A stretch of DNA of 64,000 nt from NCBI RefSeq assembly GCF_002192415.1, contig NZ_CP021780.1:186001-250000 (forward strand), written 5' to 3'. This stretch comes from Paenibacillus donghaensis (GTDB lineage: Bacteria; Bacillota; Bacilli; Paenibacillales; Paenibacillaceae). The notes under the pieces are model-generated. The model saw only the letters and a program-made list of their open reading frames with translations, ran no database searches and was not told the origin of the DNA. Below are positions 1-10,800 of the stretch, in pieces (position 1 is the first letter of the stretch; every line of letters starts with the position of its first letter). The translations under genes and the position numbers were made by a program.

Positions 1-1490
1 ATCAGGTGTTTCAGGAATGGCTTCATGCCGAAAGCGCGCTGCGCAGCAATCAGGCGGGCCTGAATGTTGTTATGCTCCGGTGGGAGGACTGGCTGCCTTA
101 TCAAGATGAAACTGCCGTTGACTATGCCTCAATGAAGCCGGAAAATGAGCAGTTTCAAAAAATGAGAGAAACTTTGGCGGCTACCGCAGCCGATGCTGTA
201 CAAGCATTGCGTGCTTTCGCTACCGGTTCCTCCTGCCAGACCCTGCTGATGATCTGCCCGTCCTCTCAGGCTTACGAATCGCAAGCGCATTGGCGTTCCT
301 GCTTCGCAGAGCTGGAACAGCAGCTTCAGGATCAGGCTGACCAATCGGAGCTGATCCATATCATCAGGGCGCAAGCTTATCATGACTCGTACCGGATTGA
401 AGTCATCGATGACCCGGCCCGCAATAAACTGGGGCACATTCCTTTTGTAGACAAGTATTATGATTTTCTGGGGACATTACTGGTTCGTTATTATTATTCT
501 CTGCAAAGTAAACCGTACAAAGTTATCGTGGCGGATTGTGACCACACATTATGGTCGGGCGTCTGCGGCGAATCGGCCTTTCAGAAGCTTGCGGTTCAAG
601 GTGCGACATTGGAATTGCAGCATTTTCTTGTCCGGCAAAAGGAGCAGGGGATGCTGCTTTGTCTATGCAGTAAAAACAACGAAGAGGATGTTTGGCATGT
701 GTTCGACAACCGTCGGGATTTTCCGCTGAAGCGGTTGGATCTGACGGATTCCCGCATAAATTGGCAGCTTAAATCCGATAATCTCCGGTCGCTGGCCGAG
801 TCGCTTAATGTGGGCTTGGACAGTTTTATTTTTATTGACGACAATCCGGTTGAATGTGCAGAGGTTCAGGCCCGCTGTCCTGAGGTGCTTACCCTGCAGT
901 GGCCTGCGGAGGAGGAGGAAAGATTAGAGCTGCTCCGGCATACCTGGGCGTTTGACCATTTTAATGTGACAGCGGAAGATGCCAGAAGAACTGTGATGAC
1001 GCAGCAAAATCTGCAGCGTAAATCATTGCTTGAGGAGTCGGCGGATTTCCAGACTTTTCTTCAAAAGCTGGATCTTAGAGTTGATATTGTTGATATGGAA
1101 AATAAACACTTGTCCCGGGTATCCCAGCTGACAAAGCGGACAAACCAGTTCAACTTCACGACGATCCGCCGCAGTCAAAAGGAGATCCAGCTGCTGCTCG
1201 ATAAAGAGGGCTATACATGCAAAGTTGTGCATGTGCGTGACCGCTTTGGCGATTACGGCCTGGTTGGTATGATTCTTTACAAGCTTGAGGAAGACAGCCT
1301 GAAGGTGGATACCTTTATCTTGAGCTGCCGCGTATTGGGACGGGGAGTAGAGCATCAGATTATGCGGACATTGGGTGAGCTGGCGCTTGAAAAGGGCCTT
1401 TCTTATGTCGATGTCCGGTATGTAGAGACCAACAAGAATAAACCGGTGAGTGATTTTATAGCTTTTGTTCTGAAAGCAATCCCGGAGCAG
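1..1490 (+). other. FkbH-like glyceryl-loading domain (N-terminally cut)
   Basis: HAD-superfamily domain with ADCDHTLW around residue 178 and a C-terminal part ending in VDVRYVETNKNKP. The family takes D-1,3-bisphosphoglycerate, removes a phosphate and passes a glyceryl group to the adjacent ACP, here Ser578. Position directly before the first ACP and KS suggests chain initiation, as in bryostatin-type systems. Because the gene continues upstream, an internal role cannot be excluded. Confidence 0.85.
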
Positions 1491-4400
1491 TCGCAAGTTA
1501 ACCAGCCGGAGTCAGGAGCAGAGTACCGGCTTGGCGCAGCGTCTTTGAAAAAAATAACATTAGATCTGCGTAAGGAGGATTCCCGTTCCTTGGATCAACC
1601 GGCATCTCCCGTTCCTCCGCTGCAAGCCACATATCCTTATATTCTGGAGGAAATCAAAGAATTGGTTGGCAGCATTCTTTCGGTTGAGGCCGGAAGCATC
1701 GATGCTAACATCGGTTTGGAAAATTACATGAACGATTCGTTTAAAGTTGTGGAATTGACGGCTGCACTGCAGAACCGCTACCCCAATGTATCGGCTACTT
1801 TTTTGTATGAGTATTCATCATTGGCTGAAATTGCCGGCGCCTTGAGCAGTGCGGAGGAACAGCCTGCGGCCGCCTCAGAAGGAACTGAAAAAGAAGATGT
1901 GCGCGTATCGGCAGATGATTTACATAATTTTAAAGATAATAGCGGGAACTCGGAACATACCGGGGATGAACCCTATGAAGTGGCCATTGTCGGAATTAAC
2001 GGACGCTTTCCGCAGGCAGACAGTATGGCTGAATTCTGGGAGAATTTATTAAAAGGTGTGCCTTGCATTACGGAAATTCCTCCGGACCGTTGGAATACGG
2101 ATCTGTATTATGATCCCAACGGTGAATCCGCGGACAAGAGCCACAGCAAATGGGGAGGGTTCATCCAGAATGTGGACAGCTTCGACCATGCCTTTTTTGG
2201 CATTTCACCGAGGGAAGCGGAGTGTATGGACCCGCAGCAGCGAATTTTTCTGGAAGTCGTGTGGGGATTACTGGAAGATGCCTGCTACACAAGAAAAAGC
2301 CTGGATGCGAATACCGGCGTATTCGTCGGTGTAATTTCTAATGATTACAGCCTGTACGCAAGTGAAGCTGCCTTGCATGGTTTCAGCGCATACCGGGGAG
2401 CCGAATTATATCAAATTCCTAACCGGGTATCCTATTTCATGAATTTCATCGGCCCTAGTATGGCGGTAGATACGGCTTGTTCGTCATCCGGCACGGCAAT
2501 ACACCTTGCATACGAAAGTATGCGCAGAGGAGAATGCCGCAGTGCCATCGTCGGCGGGGTCAATTTATTTTTGCATCCGGGTCGTTACATTCAATATTCG
2601 CAGATGCAAATGCTGTCCAGAGACAAGGAATGCTGTCCGTTTGGGGCAAATGCGGCAGGGACGATTTTTGGCGAGGGCATTGGCGCTTTGCTGCTGAAGC
2701 CTTTGCAGCAAGCTCAATTAGATCAGGACCGGATCTATGCTGTAATCAAAGGAACAGCCGTGAATTCAGGCGGCAAGACGAATGGGTTCACTGTTCCCAA
2801 TCCTAATGCCCAGGCGGAGCTGATTGCTGCCGCGCTTAACAATGCCTGCATACCCGCATCCACCGTTAGCTATATCGAGGCGCACGGTACGGGGACACCG
2901 CTCGGAGATCCGATTGAAGTGCGGGGGCTAACCAAGGCATTCGAGCAGTGTAAAGCGGATCATGAGGCTTCCGTTGCTTCAGGTTCTTGCGCGCTGGGGT
3001 CCGTAAAATCGAATATCGGTCATCTGGAGTCCGGGGCTGCAATCGCAGGAATCATAAAGATTCTGCTGCAAATGAAGCATAAGACCATAGTACCATCGCT
3101 GAATTCATCACTTCTTAATCCATTGATTCCGTTTGCCTCCTCGCCCTTTTATGTACCCCAGAAGGCCGAGGAGTGGCGGCGGCCGGTATGGATGGACGCG
3201 AACGGTATATCGCGTCCGGCACCGCGCCGGGCAGGAATCAGCTCGTTCGGAGCAGGCGGGTCCAATGCTCATATTATTCTTGAGGAATATGAGCATACAG
3301 AGGTGTTATTAACTAAAGAACAGCGTGTTCCCATTGTAGTCCTGTCAGCCAAAAACGAGATAGCGCTGCAAATGATGGCCGAAAGGCTGAGAGCTTTTAT
3401 TGAGAACGAAGGGCTTCAGGAAGCGGAATTAGCTGCTTTGGCGTACAGCTTGCAGGTAGGCCGGGAACAGTTCAAATATCGTGCGGCATTCATTTTCGAT
3501 TCTTTGCAGGAGCTTTGCAATCAACTGGAGGATTTTGCCGAAGGACGCACCGGCTCCGGTAAAATCGTTACCGGCGTTGTGCAGAGTTCACTTTCCGGAC
3601 AGCTTCTTTTTGGCGAAAGGGAAGCAGATCAGGCCTTTCTGCAGAGTCTGCTTAAGGACAGGGAATACGCCCGGATAGCGATGTTATGGGTGATGGGGGC
3701 CGACATCTATTGGCCATGTCTGTACATGCATCGGCGTCCGCAGCGGATGAGCTTACCCGGATATCCGTTTGCCAAAACGCGCCACTGGCTTCCTGCACAG
3801 CATGAGCTTGTCAAAGGAGGGCATACAGCAACGCTGCTGCAGCCTCTGCTGCACCGCATCGATTCCCGGAAGACAGCCAAATTGGGAACGGGGCTCGTCT
3901 TTGAAACGACTCTGGTTCCGTGGCATTCCCTTATTCAAAGTTCCTCTATGAGCGGCAAGCCCGTGCTTCCGGCAGCGGCTTATATAGAAATGGTTCGTGC
4001 AGCGATGGATGAGGCCGCAGGGGCTGCTGATATTGTCATTGAGAACATCGATTTGTTGGAACCGCTTACCGTTGAAGTGCAGACCCGGGTGTATCTCTCA
4101 CTGAGCGCTGTGGATGAACACCAATATGTGTTCTGCATCCAGTCAGACGGAGAAGACCCTAAGCTTTACAGCAAGGGGACTGTGCGTGCGGACGAGGGCA
4201 GGGCGGCATTTTTCGACATCTCAGCAATTGTAGAGGACCGGTTATCCCAGGTAGACCCGGAAACGTTCTATTCAGCGTGTGCGAAATCTGAAGTTCATCT
4301 TGATGAGATGCAGCGCCAAGTGACCCGGTTGTGGGACAACGGCAGGGATCTGCTGGCGGAGCTGCGCATGAAAGAGAGCGAGTTAGGAAGAGGGTACGGC

Positions 4401-7400
4401 ATTCACCCGGCTATGCTGGAATGCGCTTTACAGCTGCAGGCCTATTGTTCGGAAGAAAACGATGAGATCGCAGGCATGAAAGAGGTTCGAATAGCCGGAA
4501 AAACGCCGGCTGCCGCATATGCCTATATACAGCGTGACGAGCATGGGGGCAGGAAACAGGCTTCCTTACTGAACCCGGCCGGTGAAGTCATTGTTCACAT
4601 CGGCCAGTTGCTTACGCGCAGACAGAAGAAGGCGTGGGACGAGCTGATGTATGTGCCGGTGTGGGAAGAGCTGGAACGGCTGCCTGTCCGGAAGGATATC
4701 CCGCAAACGGTGCTGATTGTCGATTCTGAATCCTCGGCTTCGCTCAGCGAAACTTTGAATGAATATTATTCAAACAAATTTCCAAAGCCGCAGATGATCC
4801 ATATCCGGTTAAGTGAGCTTACGGAGCAGTTGCAGGACCGTGAGAATAGCTGGTCGTGCGGCATTCATGATATTAACGGATTTGAGGTATGCCTGAGGCA
4901 ATATGCCTCCATTGATTGCTTGTATTCCCTGTCGGACTGCCGGTCTTATGCAGCGACGGTTGACATAGAAGATTTGATACAAAGCCAGTCGGCCAATGAG
5001 GTTCAGCTGCTGAGGCTTATCAAAGCCCTCCGGCAAAAAGAGACGGACGGAAAGCGCATTGCTACTTTTATCATTACTCAGGACAACTGCCGGATCACGG
5101 ATTCAGCGATTAACCCTTACGGCGGCGGAGTTACAGGGCTTACGTATTCTATTGCACACGGAGACTACCGTTTTTCGGTAAGAAATATTGATATTTCTGC
5201 TGAGGATCTTGCAACAGAGGAAAAGCGAAGCACCTTGCTGGAAAATATCGTTAATGAGGAAGCTTCTGACCGCGGAGACGTTGTAAAGCTCCATTCAGGG
5301 CGCAGATATAAACAAAGCTTCATCAAGCTGGATACAGAACGGTTCAAACAAACGCAAGGACTGCAAAAGAACGGCGTCTACGTCATTTTAGGAGGAAGCG
5401 GCTTAGTCGGCGGTATAATGACCAGGTATCTGATGCAGAATTATCAGGCCAAAGTGGTGTGGATCGGACGTTCTCCCGAATCGTCACCTGCGGTACAAGA
5501 AAAACTGGATTCATTCGCAGCGCTGGGTGAGCCTCCGCTTTATGTACAGGCTGACGCAACGAGTCTGGAACAATTGCAGCAAGCGGTAGCCCGGATTAAA
5601 AGGCATTATCCGAACATTAACGGAGCTATCTTCTCCGGAATTGTAATTTCATTTGAAAATTCGGTTGCCCAAACAACCGAACGTGAATTTAAGGACATCT
5701 TAGATGTCAAATCACAAGGAAGCATTCATTTTTATAAAGCCTTCGAGCGGGAAAAGCTGGATTTCTTATGCTATTTTTCGTCGGGGCAAGCCTTCTCCTT
5801 CTCAGGAGCGGCAACCTTATCGGCCTATGCATCAGGGATTACCTTTGCGGATACCTTTGTCAGGTACATGCGGCCGAAGGCAGCTTTTCCTATCGGCATC
5901 ATCAACTGGGGATTCTGGATGCCGGCAGAGCTTAACCCTTCACTCAGCAAAAATATCGGATTTATTGAGCCGTTTGAAGGCTTCAGCTGCTTTGAACAAT
6001 TCACGGCGATGCTGCGGATGGACACAGTCCGGCAAGTCATCTGCTTAAAAGCTACGGAGCCTGTGCTTGAATTAATGAAATGCAAAGAGTCGGAGACTGT
6101 TTCGGCACTGGAGAGATACTCCAGACCGGAAGTAGGGACGCTGTGGAATCAAGAGATTGTAATGGAAGATCAATTGCCGGAGTTATATGCGATTAATGAT
6201 CAGGAAGAGCTTCAATTGTGGATGGTAAAGCTGTTGTATGTGCAGATGCAGGAAATGGGCTTTTTTAACCGTAAAGGGATTCGGATAGAGACACAGGCGC
6301 TCCGTAAAGTCACGGGCACTCTGGATAAATTTGACCGCATGGTTGACGAATGCCTGGGCTTGCTGGAGGCAAAAGGTTTTATCCGGCGCGAGGGGAATGC
6401 GGTAATTGCCACGGAACAGCCTCAGCTCCGCGATGGAGCTGGTGTATGGAGCATGTGGGAGACGGCAAAGGATGTTTATTTACGTGATGCAAACTGGCAG
6501 ACAAAAGTACGGCTGGTAGATGCCTGCTTACGGAAGCTGCCGGATATTCTGCGGGGTACGGTGATGGCCACAGACGTGTTATTTCCGGAATCCTCCATGA
6601 AGATGCTGGAAGGCGTCTATAAAGGGAATGCCTTGTCAGATTATTTCAATAATGTGGTAGCTAATATAATCGTGGAATACGTGCGCCGGCGTGTTCAGAC
6701 CGATCCTTTGACAAAGGTGAAAATTATTGAGGTAGGGGCGGGAACGGGAGGCACCAGCGCCATGGTGTTTGCCAAGCTGAAGCCTTACAGTGAATACGTA
6801 GAGTACTGTTATACGGATATTTCCAAAGCGTTTTTGTTGTTTGCAAAGGAGAAGTACGGCCCTGATAATCCATATATTCAATTTAAATTAAACAATATCG
6901 AGAAGCCGCTGGCAGATCAAAATATTAAAGCCGGAAGCTACGATATCGCGATTGCAACAAATTGCCTGCATGCGACCAAAAATATGAACCGCACCATGCG
7001 TAATATGAAGGCAGTTCTGAAAGCCGGCGGATTATTACTGTTAAATGAAGACACGGATAAGATGATTTTTACAACACTGACATTCGGTCTTTTGGACGGC
7101 TGGTGGTTGTACGAAGATGAGCATTTGCGTATACCGGGTGCTCCGCTCTTGTATCCAGAAACCTGGAAGGCTGTTCTAGAGGAGGAAGGCTTTTGTGATG
7201 TTGGATTTCCTGCTAGCGCAGCCCGCGGTTTAGGCCAGCAGATCATTGCAGCAGAGAGCAATGGCGTAATACGCCAGCCAATAACCGGCAAAACGCTGTC
7301 TCCGCAAAATGAGAGTGCCTCATCCCAAGAGAAAAAGGGTTCAGCGGACCCTTCTATAAAAATGAAGCAGCAGCTAACGGCGGCAGGTGAGCGTAAATTA

Positions 7401-7826
7401 AAAGCAGAGGCCGTAACGTCGGCAGCCGGAAGCGCAGGCGAAAGTCTTGAGTCCTACGTGAAGAGTGTGATTCTTGACAAGCTATCAAAATCGCTGAAAG
7501 TAACAGTGGACAGTATCGATACCGCGGCAGCCTTTTCTGATTACGGGGTGGATTCCATAATCGGGATTATGTTTGTAAAACAGACCGGTGAGGGGCTTGG
7601 AATTCAATTAAACAGCGCAATTCTGTTTGATTATCCGACAGTAGACCGGTTAAGCCGGTTTATCATCAAGAACTACAAAGACCAGCTGCAGGCAAATGTG
7701 AAGTTGCCGGTAAAGCCTGCTGCACTGTCCAGCCCGAATCCTGATGATTTTCTGGATTTGCTGAAAGAACAATTTTTTGCAGATGATATTTCTATCGATT
7801 CGTTAATCCAAAAGATCCGACAATAA
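1..7826 (+). CDS. PKS1: trans-AT PKS with FkbH loading unit and module 1 (5' partial)
   Basis: Starts an assembly line by loading a glycerate-type starter and performing one methylating extension. Numbering from the GTG at 6: FkbH-like HAD domain 1-~500 with DxDxT at D177/D179/T181; ACP with NDS site Ser578; KS ~656-1096 with Cys825, HGTGT His960 and NIGH; DH-like region ~1276-1540; KR with GGSGLVGG from 1796 and Tyr1941; C-methyltransferase with the SAM loop EVGAGTGG at 2242-2249; ACP Ser2517; C-terminal docking helix. No AT follows the KS. The frame stays open to base 3, and the first residues (Q-V-F-Q-E-W) match the interior of the FkbH N-terminal region, usually preceded by about 40-50 residues. 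The gene therefore begins upstream and the GTG is not the start. The DH lacks its catalytic His and Asp. Stop is 19 bases before PKS2. Confidence 0.93.
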   Translation, partial: QVFQEWLHAESALRSNQAGLNVVMLRWEDWLPYQDETAVDYASMKPENEQFQKMRETLAATAADAVQALRAFATGSSCQTLLMICPSSQAYESQAHWRSCFAELEQQLQDQADQSELIHIIRAQAYHDSYRIEVIDDPARNKLGHIPFVDKYYDFLGTLLVRYYYSLQSKPYKVIVADCDHTLWSGVCGESAFQKLAVQGATLELQHFLVRQKEQGMLLCLCSKNNEEDVWHVFDNRRDFPLKRLDLTDSRINWQLKSDNLRSLAESLNVGLDSFIFIDDNPVECAEVQARCPEVLTLQWPAEEEERLELLRHTWAFDHFNVTAEDARRTVMTQQNLQRKSLLEESADFQTFLQKLDLRVDIVDMENKHLSRVSQLTKRTNQFNFTTIRRSQKEIQLLLDKEGYTCKVVHVRDRFGDYGLVGMILYKLEEDSLKVDTFILSCRVLGRGVEHQIMRTLGELALEKGLSYVDVRYVETNKNKPVSDFIAFVLKAIPEQSQVNQPESGAEYRLGAASLKKITLDLRKEDSRSLDQPASPVPPLQATYPYILEEIKELVGSILSVEAGSIDANIGLENYMNDSFKVVELTAALQNRYPNVSATFLYEYSSLAEIAGALSSAEEQPAAASEGTEKEDVRVSADDLHNFKDNSGNSEHTGDEPYEVAIVGINGRFPQADSMAEFWENLLKGVPCITEIPPDRWNTDLYYDPNGESADKSHSKWGGFIQNVDSFDHAFFGISPREAECMDPQQRIFLEVVWGLLEDACYTRKSLDANTGVFVGVISNDYSLYASEAALHGFSAYRGAELYQIPNRVSYFMNFIGPSMAVDTACSSSGTAIHLAYESMRRGECRSAIVGGVNLFLHPGRYIQYSQMQMLSRDKECCPFGANAAGTIFGEGIGALLLKPLQQAQLDQDRIYAVIKGTAVNSGGKTNGFTVPNPNAQAELIAAALNNACIPASTVSYIEAHGTGTPLGDPIEVRGLTKAFEQCKADHEASVASGSCALGSVKSNIGHLESGAAIAGIIKILLQMKHKTIVPSLNSSLLNPLIPFASSPFYVPQKAEEWRRPVWMDANGISRPAPRRAGISSFGAGGSNAHIILEEYEHTEVLLTKEQRVPIVVLSAKNEIALQMMAERLRAFIENEGLQEAELAALAYSLQVGREQFKYRAAFIFDSLQELCNQLEDFAEGRTGSGKIVTGVVQSSLSGQLLFGEREADQAFLQSLLKDREYARIAMLWVMGADIYWPCLYMHRRPQRMSLPGYPFAKTRHWLPAQHELVKGGHTATLLQPLLHRIDSRKTAKLGTGLVFETTLVPWHSLIQSSSMSGKPVLPAAAYIEMVRAAMDEAAGAADIVIENIDLLEPLTVEVQTRVYLSLSAVDEHQYVFCIQSDGEDPKLYSKGTVRADEGRAAFFDISAIVEDRLSQVDPETFYSACAKSEVHLDEMQRQVTRLWDNGRDLLAELRMKESELGRGYGIHPAMLECALQLQAYCSEENDEIAGMKEVRIAGKTPAAAYAYIQRDEHGGRKQASLLNPAGEVIVHIGQLLTRRQKKAWDELMYVPVWEELERLPVRKDIPQTVLIVDSESSASLSETLNEYYSNKFPKPQMIHIRLSELTEQLQDRENSWSCGIHDINGFEVCLRQYASIDCLYSLSDCRSYAATVDIEDLIQSQSANEVQLLRLIKALRQKETDGKRIATFIITQDNCRITDSAINPYGGGVTGLTYSIAHGDYRFSVRNIDISAEDLATEEKRSTLLENIVNEEASDRGDVVKLHSGRRYKQSFIKLDTERFKQTQGLQKNGVYVILGGSGLVGGIMTRYLMQNYQAKVVWIGRSPESSPAVQEKLDSFAALGEPPLYVQADATSLEQLQQAVARIKRHYPNINGAIFSGIVISFENSVAQTTEREFKDILDVKSQGSIHFYKAFEREKLDFLCYFSSGQAFSFSGAATLSAYASGITFADTFVRYMRPKAAFPIGIINWGFWMPAELNPSLSKNIGFIEPFEGFSCFEQFTAMLRMDTVRQVICLKATEPVLELMKCKESETVSALERYSRPEVGTLWNQEIVMEDQLPELYAINDQEELQLWMVKLLYVQMQEMGFFNRKGIRIETQALRKVTGTLDKFDRMVDECLGLLEAKGFIRREGNAVIATEQPQLRDGAGVWSMWETAKDVYLRDANWQTKVRLVDACLRKLPDILRGTVMATDVLFPESSMKMLEGVYKGNALSDYFNNVVANIIVEYVRRRVQTDPLTKVKIIEVGAGTGGTSAMVFAKLKPYSEYVEYCYTDISKAFLLFAKEKYGPDNPYIQFKLNNIEKPLADQNIKAGSYDIAIATNCLHATKNMNRTMRNMKAVLKAGGLLLLNEDTDKMIFTTLTFGLLDGWWLYEDEHLRIPGAPLLYPETWKAVLEEEGFCDVGFPASAARGLGQQIIAAESNGVIRQPITGKTLSPQNESASSQEKKGSADPSIKMKQQLTAAGERKLKAEAVTSAAGSAGESLESYVKSVILDKLSKSLKVTVDSIDTAAAFSDYGVDSIIGIMFVKQTGEGLGIQLNSAILFDYPTVDRLSRFIIKNYKDQLQANVKLPVKPAALSSPNPDDFLDLLKEQFFADDISIDSLIQKIRQ
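3830..4620 (+). other. Degenerate dehydratase domain of module 1
   Basis: The fold is recognisable from LLQPLLHR and KPVLPAAAYIEM. In the HxxxGxxxxP motif the His position is Ser; the nearest His lies six residues earlier. In the second motif the catalytic Asp is Glu (HPAMLECALQ, where the active paralogues have HPxxxDAALQ). Dehydration by this domain is unlikely, so module 1 should leave a beta-hydroxyl. Confidence 0.75.
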
Positions 7827-7845
7827 ACGTGTTGAGAGGTTACCT

Positions 7846-10800
7846 ATGAACCCTATTAATTTTCAAACCGTTGTTGAAAAGTTGCGGAATAAAGAGATGA
7901 GCGAGCAGGAAGCTAAACAGCTGTTGAATCAGTTAAAGCACAGTAATAACGAACCGCCGGAGAGTCCGGATGCGAAAGAGGAAGAGGCCGCCGCGGTGCC
8001 TTCTGTGCATGAGTACAGGACGAAACCGGCTGATATCGCAGTGATCGGGATGTCCGGACAATTTCCTGACGCAGCCAGTGTTGATGAATTCTGGAGCAAT
8101 CTGATTCAAGGGCATGATGCGGTGCGGGAGCTTCCCGCTCATTACTTGAAGCAAAACCCCCTGATCAAGGACTATAAATGGGGCGGAATTTTGGAAGAAC
8201 GGGATTGTTTCGATCCATTATTTTTTAATATATCTCCGCGGGAGGCAGAGTCGATGAATCCCCATCAGCGCCTGGTTCTCCAAGAAAGCTGGAAAGCGCT
8301 GGAGGATGCCGGATATAATCCGAAATCTCTGGCAGGCGGGCAGGTAGGCATCTTCATCGGAGCTGAGCCTACGGGCTATCTCCATGAGTCCTTTACAGGA
8401 TACTCCGATGCCCTTGTCGCTTCGCGGTTATCCTACTATCTGGATCTGAAAGGGCCGGCCCTTGTCGTCAACACCGGCTGTTCTTCTTCAGCGGCCGCCC
8501 TACATCTGGCATGTGACAGCTTGCGCAGCGGGGAATCGGCCATTGCCCTTGCCGGAGGGGCGGCAACGCTGCTGGATCAGACGATTCTGACCAGGCTGGC
8601 CGAGATTGGCATGCTGTCCCAGACGGGAAAATGCCATACGTTTGATGAGGCGAGCGACGGTACGGTCATTTCAGAAGGCCTGGGTATTGTCGTTCTGAAA
8701 AGCCTGCGGGACGCTGTGGCCGACGGTGATCCTATTTACGGGGTAATTACAGGCTCGGGTATGAACCAGGATGGAGCCAGCAATGGCATTACAGCCCCCA
8801 ACGGGGTTGCACAGGAACAATTGATAAAAAGCGTGTACGAGCAATATAACATAGATCCTGAATCCGTTACTTATGTGGAAGCGCACGGTACCGGCACCCA
8901 GCTTGGTGATCCGATTGAAACGAATGCATTGATTCGGGCGTTCAAACATTTTACGGATAAAGAATCCTACTGCGCTGTGGGGAGTGCAAAATCCTTTATC
9001 GGACACACTGGAGCGGCTGCAGGAGTCATTGGTCTTATCAAAACCCTGCTGTCACTGAAGCACCGGCGGATACCCGGTTTAATAAATTTTAAGACCCTCA
9101 ATCCTTATATTGATTTGCAGGCTTCGGCTTTCTATGTGAATGCGTCAGGCATGAGATGGCAGCCGGCCGCAGGCAAGCTTTTGACAGCAGCAATAAATTC
9201 TTTTGGACACAGCGGGACGAACGTTCATCTCGTTGTTCAGGAGTATGAGCCTGCTCCTTCCCGCACGGCGGATCATTCTGCGGCTGGCGGTCTCTGCCTC
9301 ATTCCGCTGTCGGCCAAAACGAAGGAACGGTTGCTCGCTTATGCAGACAAGTTCCTCCAATACCTGAAGGAGCAGAGCATTGGACTGCCGGCGGCAGCAA
9401 TCCCGACTGCCGGTCTGGAGCGGGGGATACGCCGTTTGCTCTCGGAGATTCTGCTTGTACAGGAGAACGAGCTGGAGGATGATTTACAGGAATGTGGCCT
9501 GGACCCGCTTCATTTCAAGCTGCTGGAGCAAAAGCTGCACGGTGAGCTGGGTATTGAAATACCGCTGCAGATACTGAGCGAGATCAATTCAATTAGCGCA
9601 ATTGCCGCTTATTCAGCAGGGGCGCAGGCTCCGAAGATGCAAGAGCATCTTTTGGGGGAAGAGGAGGCAAGCCCGGGGCTTCAGCTAAAGAATGTGGCCT
9701 ATACCCTGCAGACCGGACGGGAAGCGATGGAGGAACGGGTTGTTTTTCTTGTCCAAGATGTAGCTGGTCTGATCTCGTGCTTGGAAGCGTTTATTCAAGG
9801 TAAAGAGGAACCGGAGCGGATCTGGCTGGGGCAAGCGGGGAAGGAGAGCACAGCTGCTCACGTAAATGATCTGGCAGAGCAGTGGATAGAAAAGGGGAAT
9901 TTGCCGCAATTGGCCGAGGCATGGGTCAAGGGGGCGGATATAAGCTGGGAGCTTCTTTATAAAGATGGGATTCCCGGAAAAATGAATCTCCCTACTTATC
10001 CGTTCGCAAAGGAGCGTTACTGGAAACCGCAGGAGAGCCCTGAGACTTATCCGGCAGGGACAGCTCAAGCGCCGGCCCTTATTCATCCTTTGCTGCATAC
10101 CAATACCTCAGACTTGAATGAGCAAAGGTATACTTCGACTTTTACAGGGAACGAGTTCTTCCTTACTGATCATATGATTCAAGGCCAACGGGTTCTGCCC
10201 GGTGTGGCCTATTTGGAGATGGCGCGGGCTGCGGTCAGCATGGCGGCAGGGGATCTGAACCCTGAACATGACACTATTTATTTGAAAAATATGGTCTGGG
10301 CCCGGCCGATTACTGTCAGCGGGAAGCCTGTGCAGGTGCATATTGGACTTTACCCGGAGAATGACAGGGAGATAGCTTATGAAATTTACAGCCACGAAAG
10401 CCTTACGGCAGCAACAGCCGATGAACAGATTGTTCACAGCCAGGGCAGTGTGTCAGTGGTTCAACGGCTGGAAGCTCCGCATGTGAACCGATCTGAATTA
10501 ATGGATGCCTGTGCACTGGATATGATATCTGCGCATGAATGCTACAGGGCATATGAAGCCATGGGAATTAATTATGGCCCCGGGCATCAGGCGGTTGAAT
10601 CAATCCGGGTGGGCAAAGATCAGGCACTGGCGAGGCTGGTTTTGCCGGGGGAAATTGCGGGTACCCAAACACAATATCAGCTTCATCCGAGCCTGATGGA
10701 CGCGGCTTTGCAAGCCACTTTAGGCTTACGGGTCCGTCCGGGGGAATCCGGAACGAAACTTCCTACCGCGCTGCCGTTTGCTATGGAGGCGATGGAGATA

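Noticed and set aside
8029..9250. KS2 as a third non-elongating KS
   Set aside because: It has unusual motifs (NTGCSSS, KSFIGH), but Cys212, His347 in HGTGT and the last His are all present.
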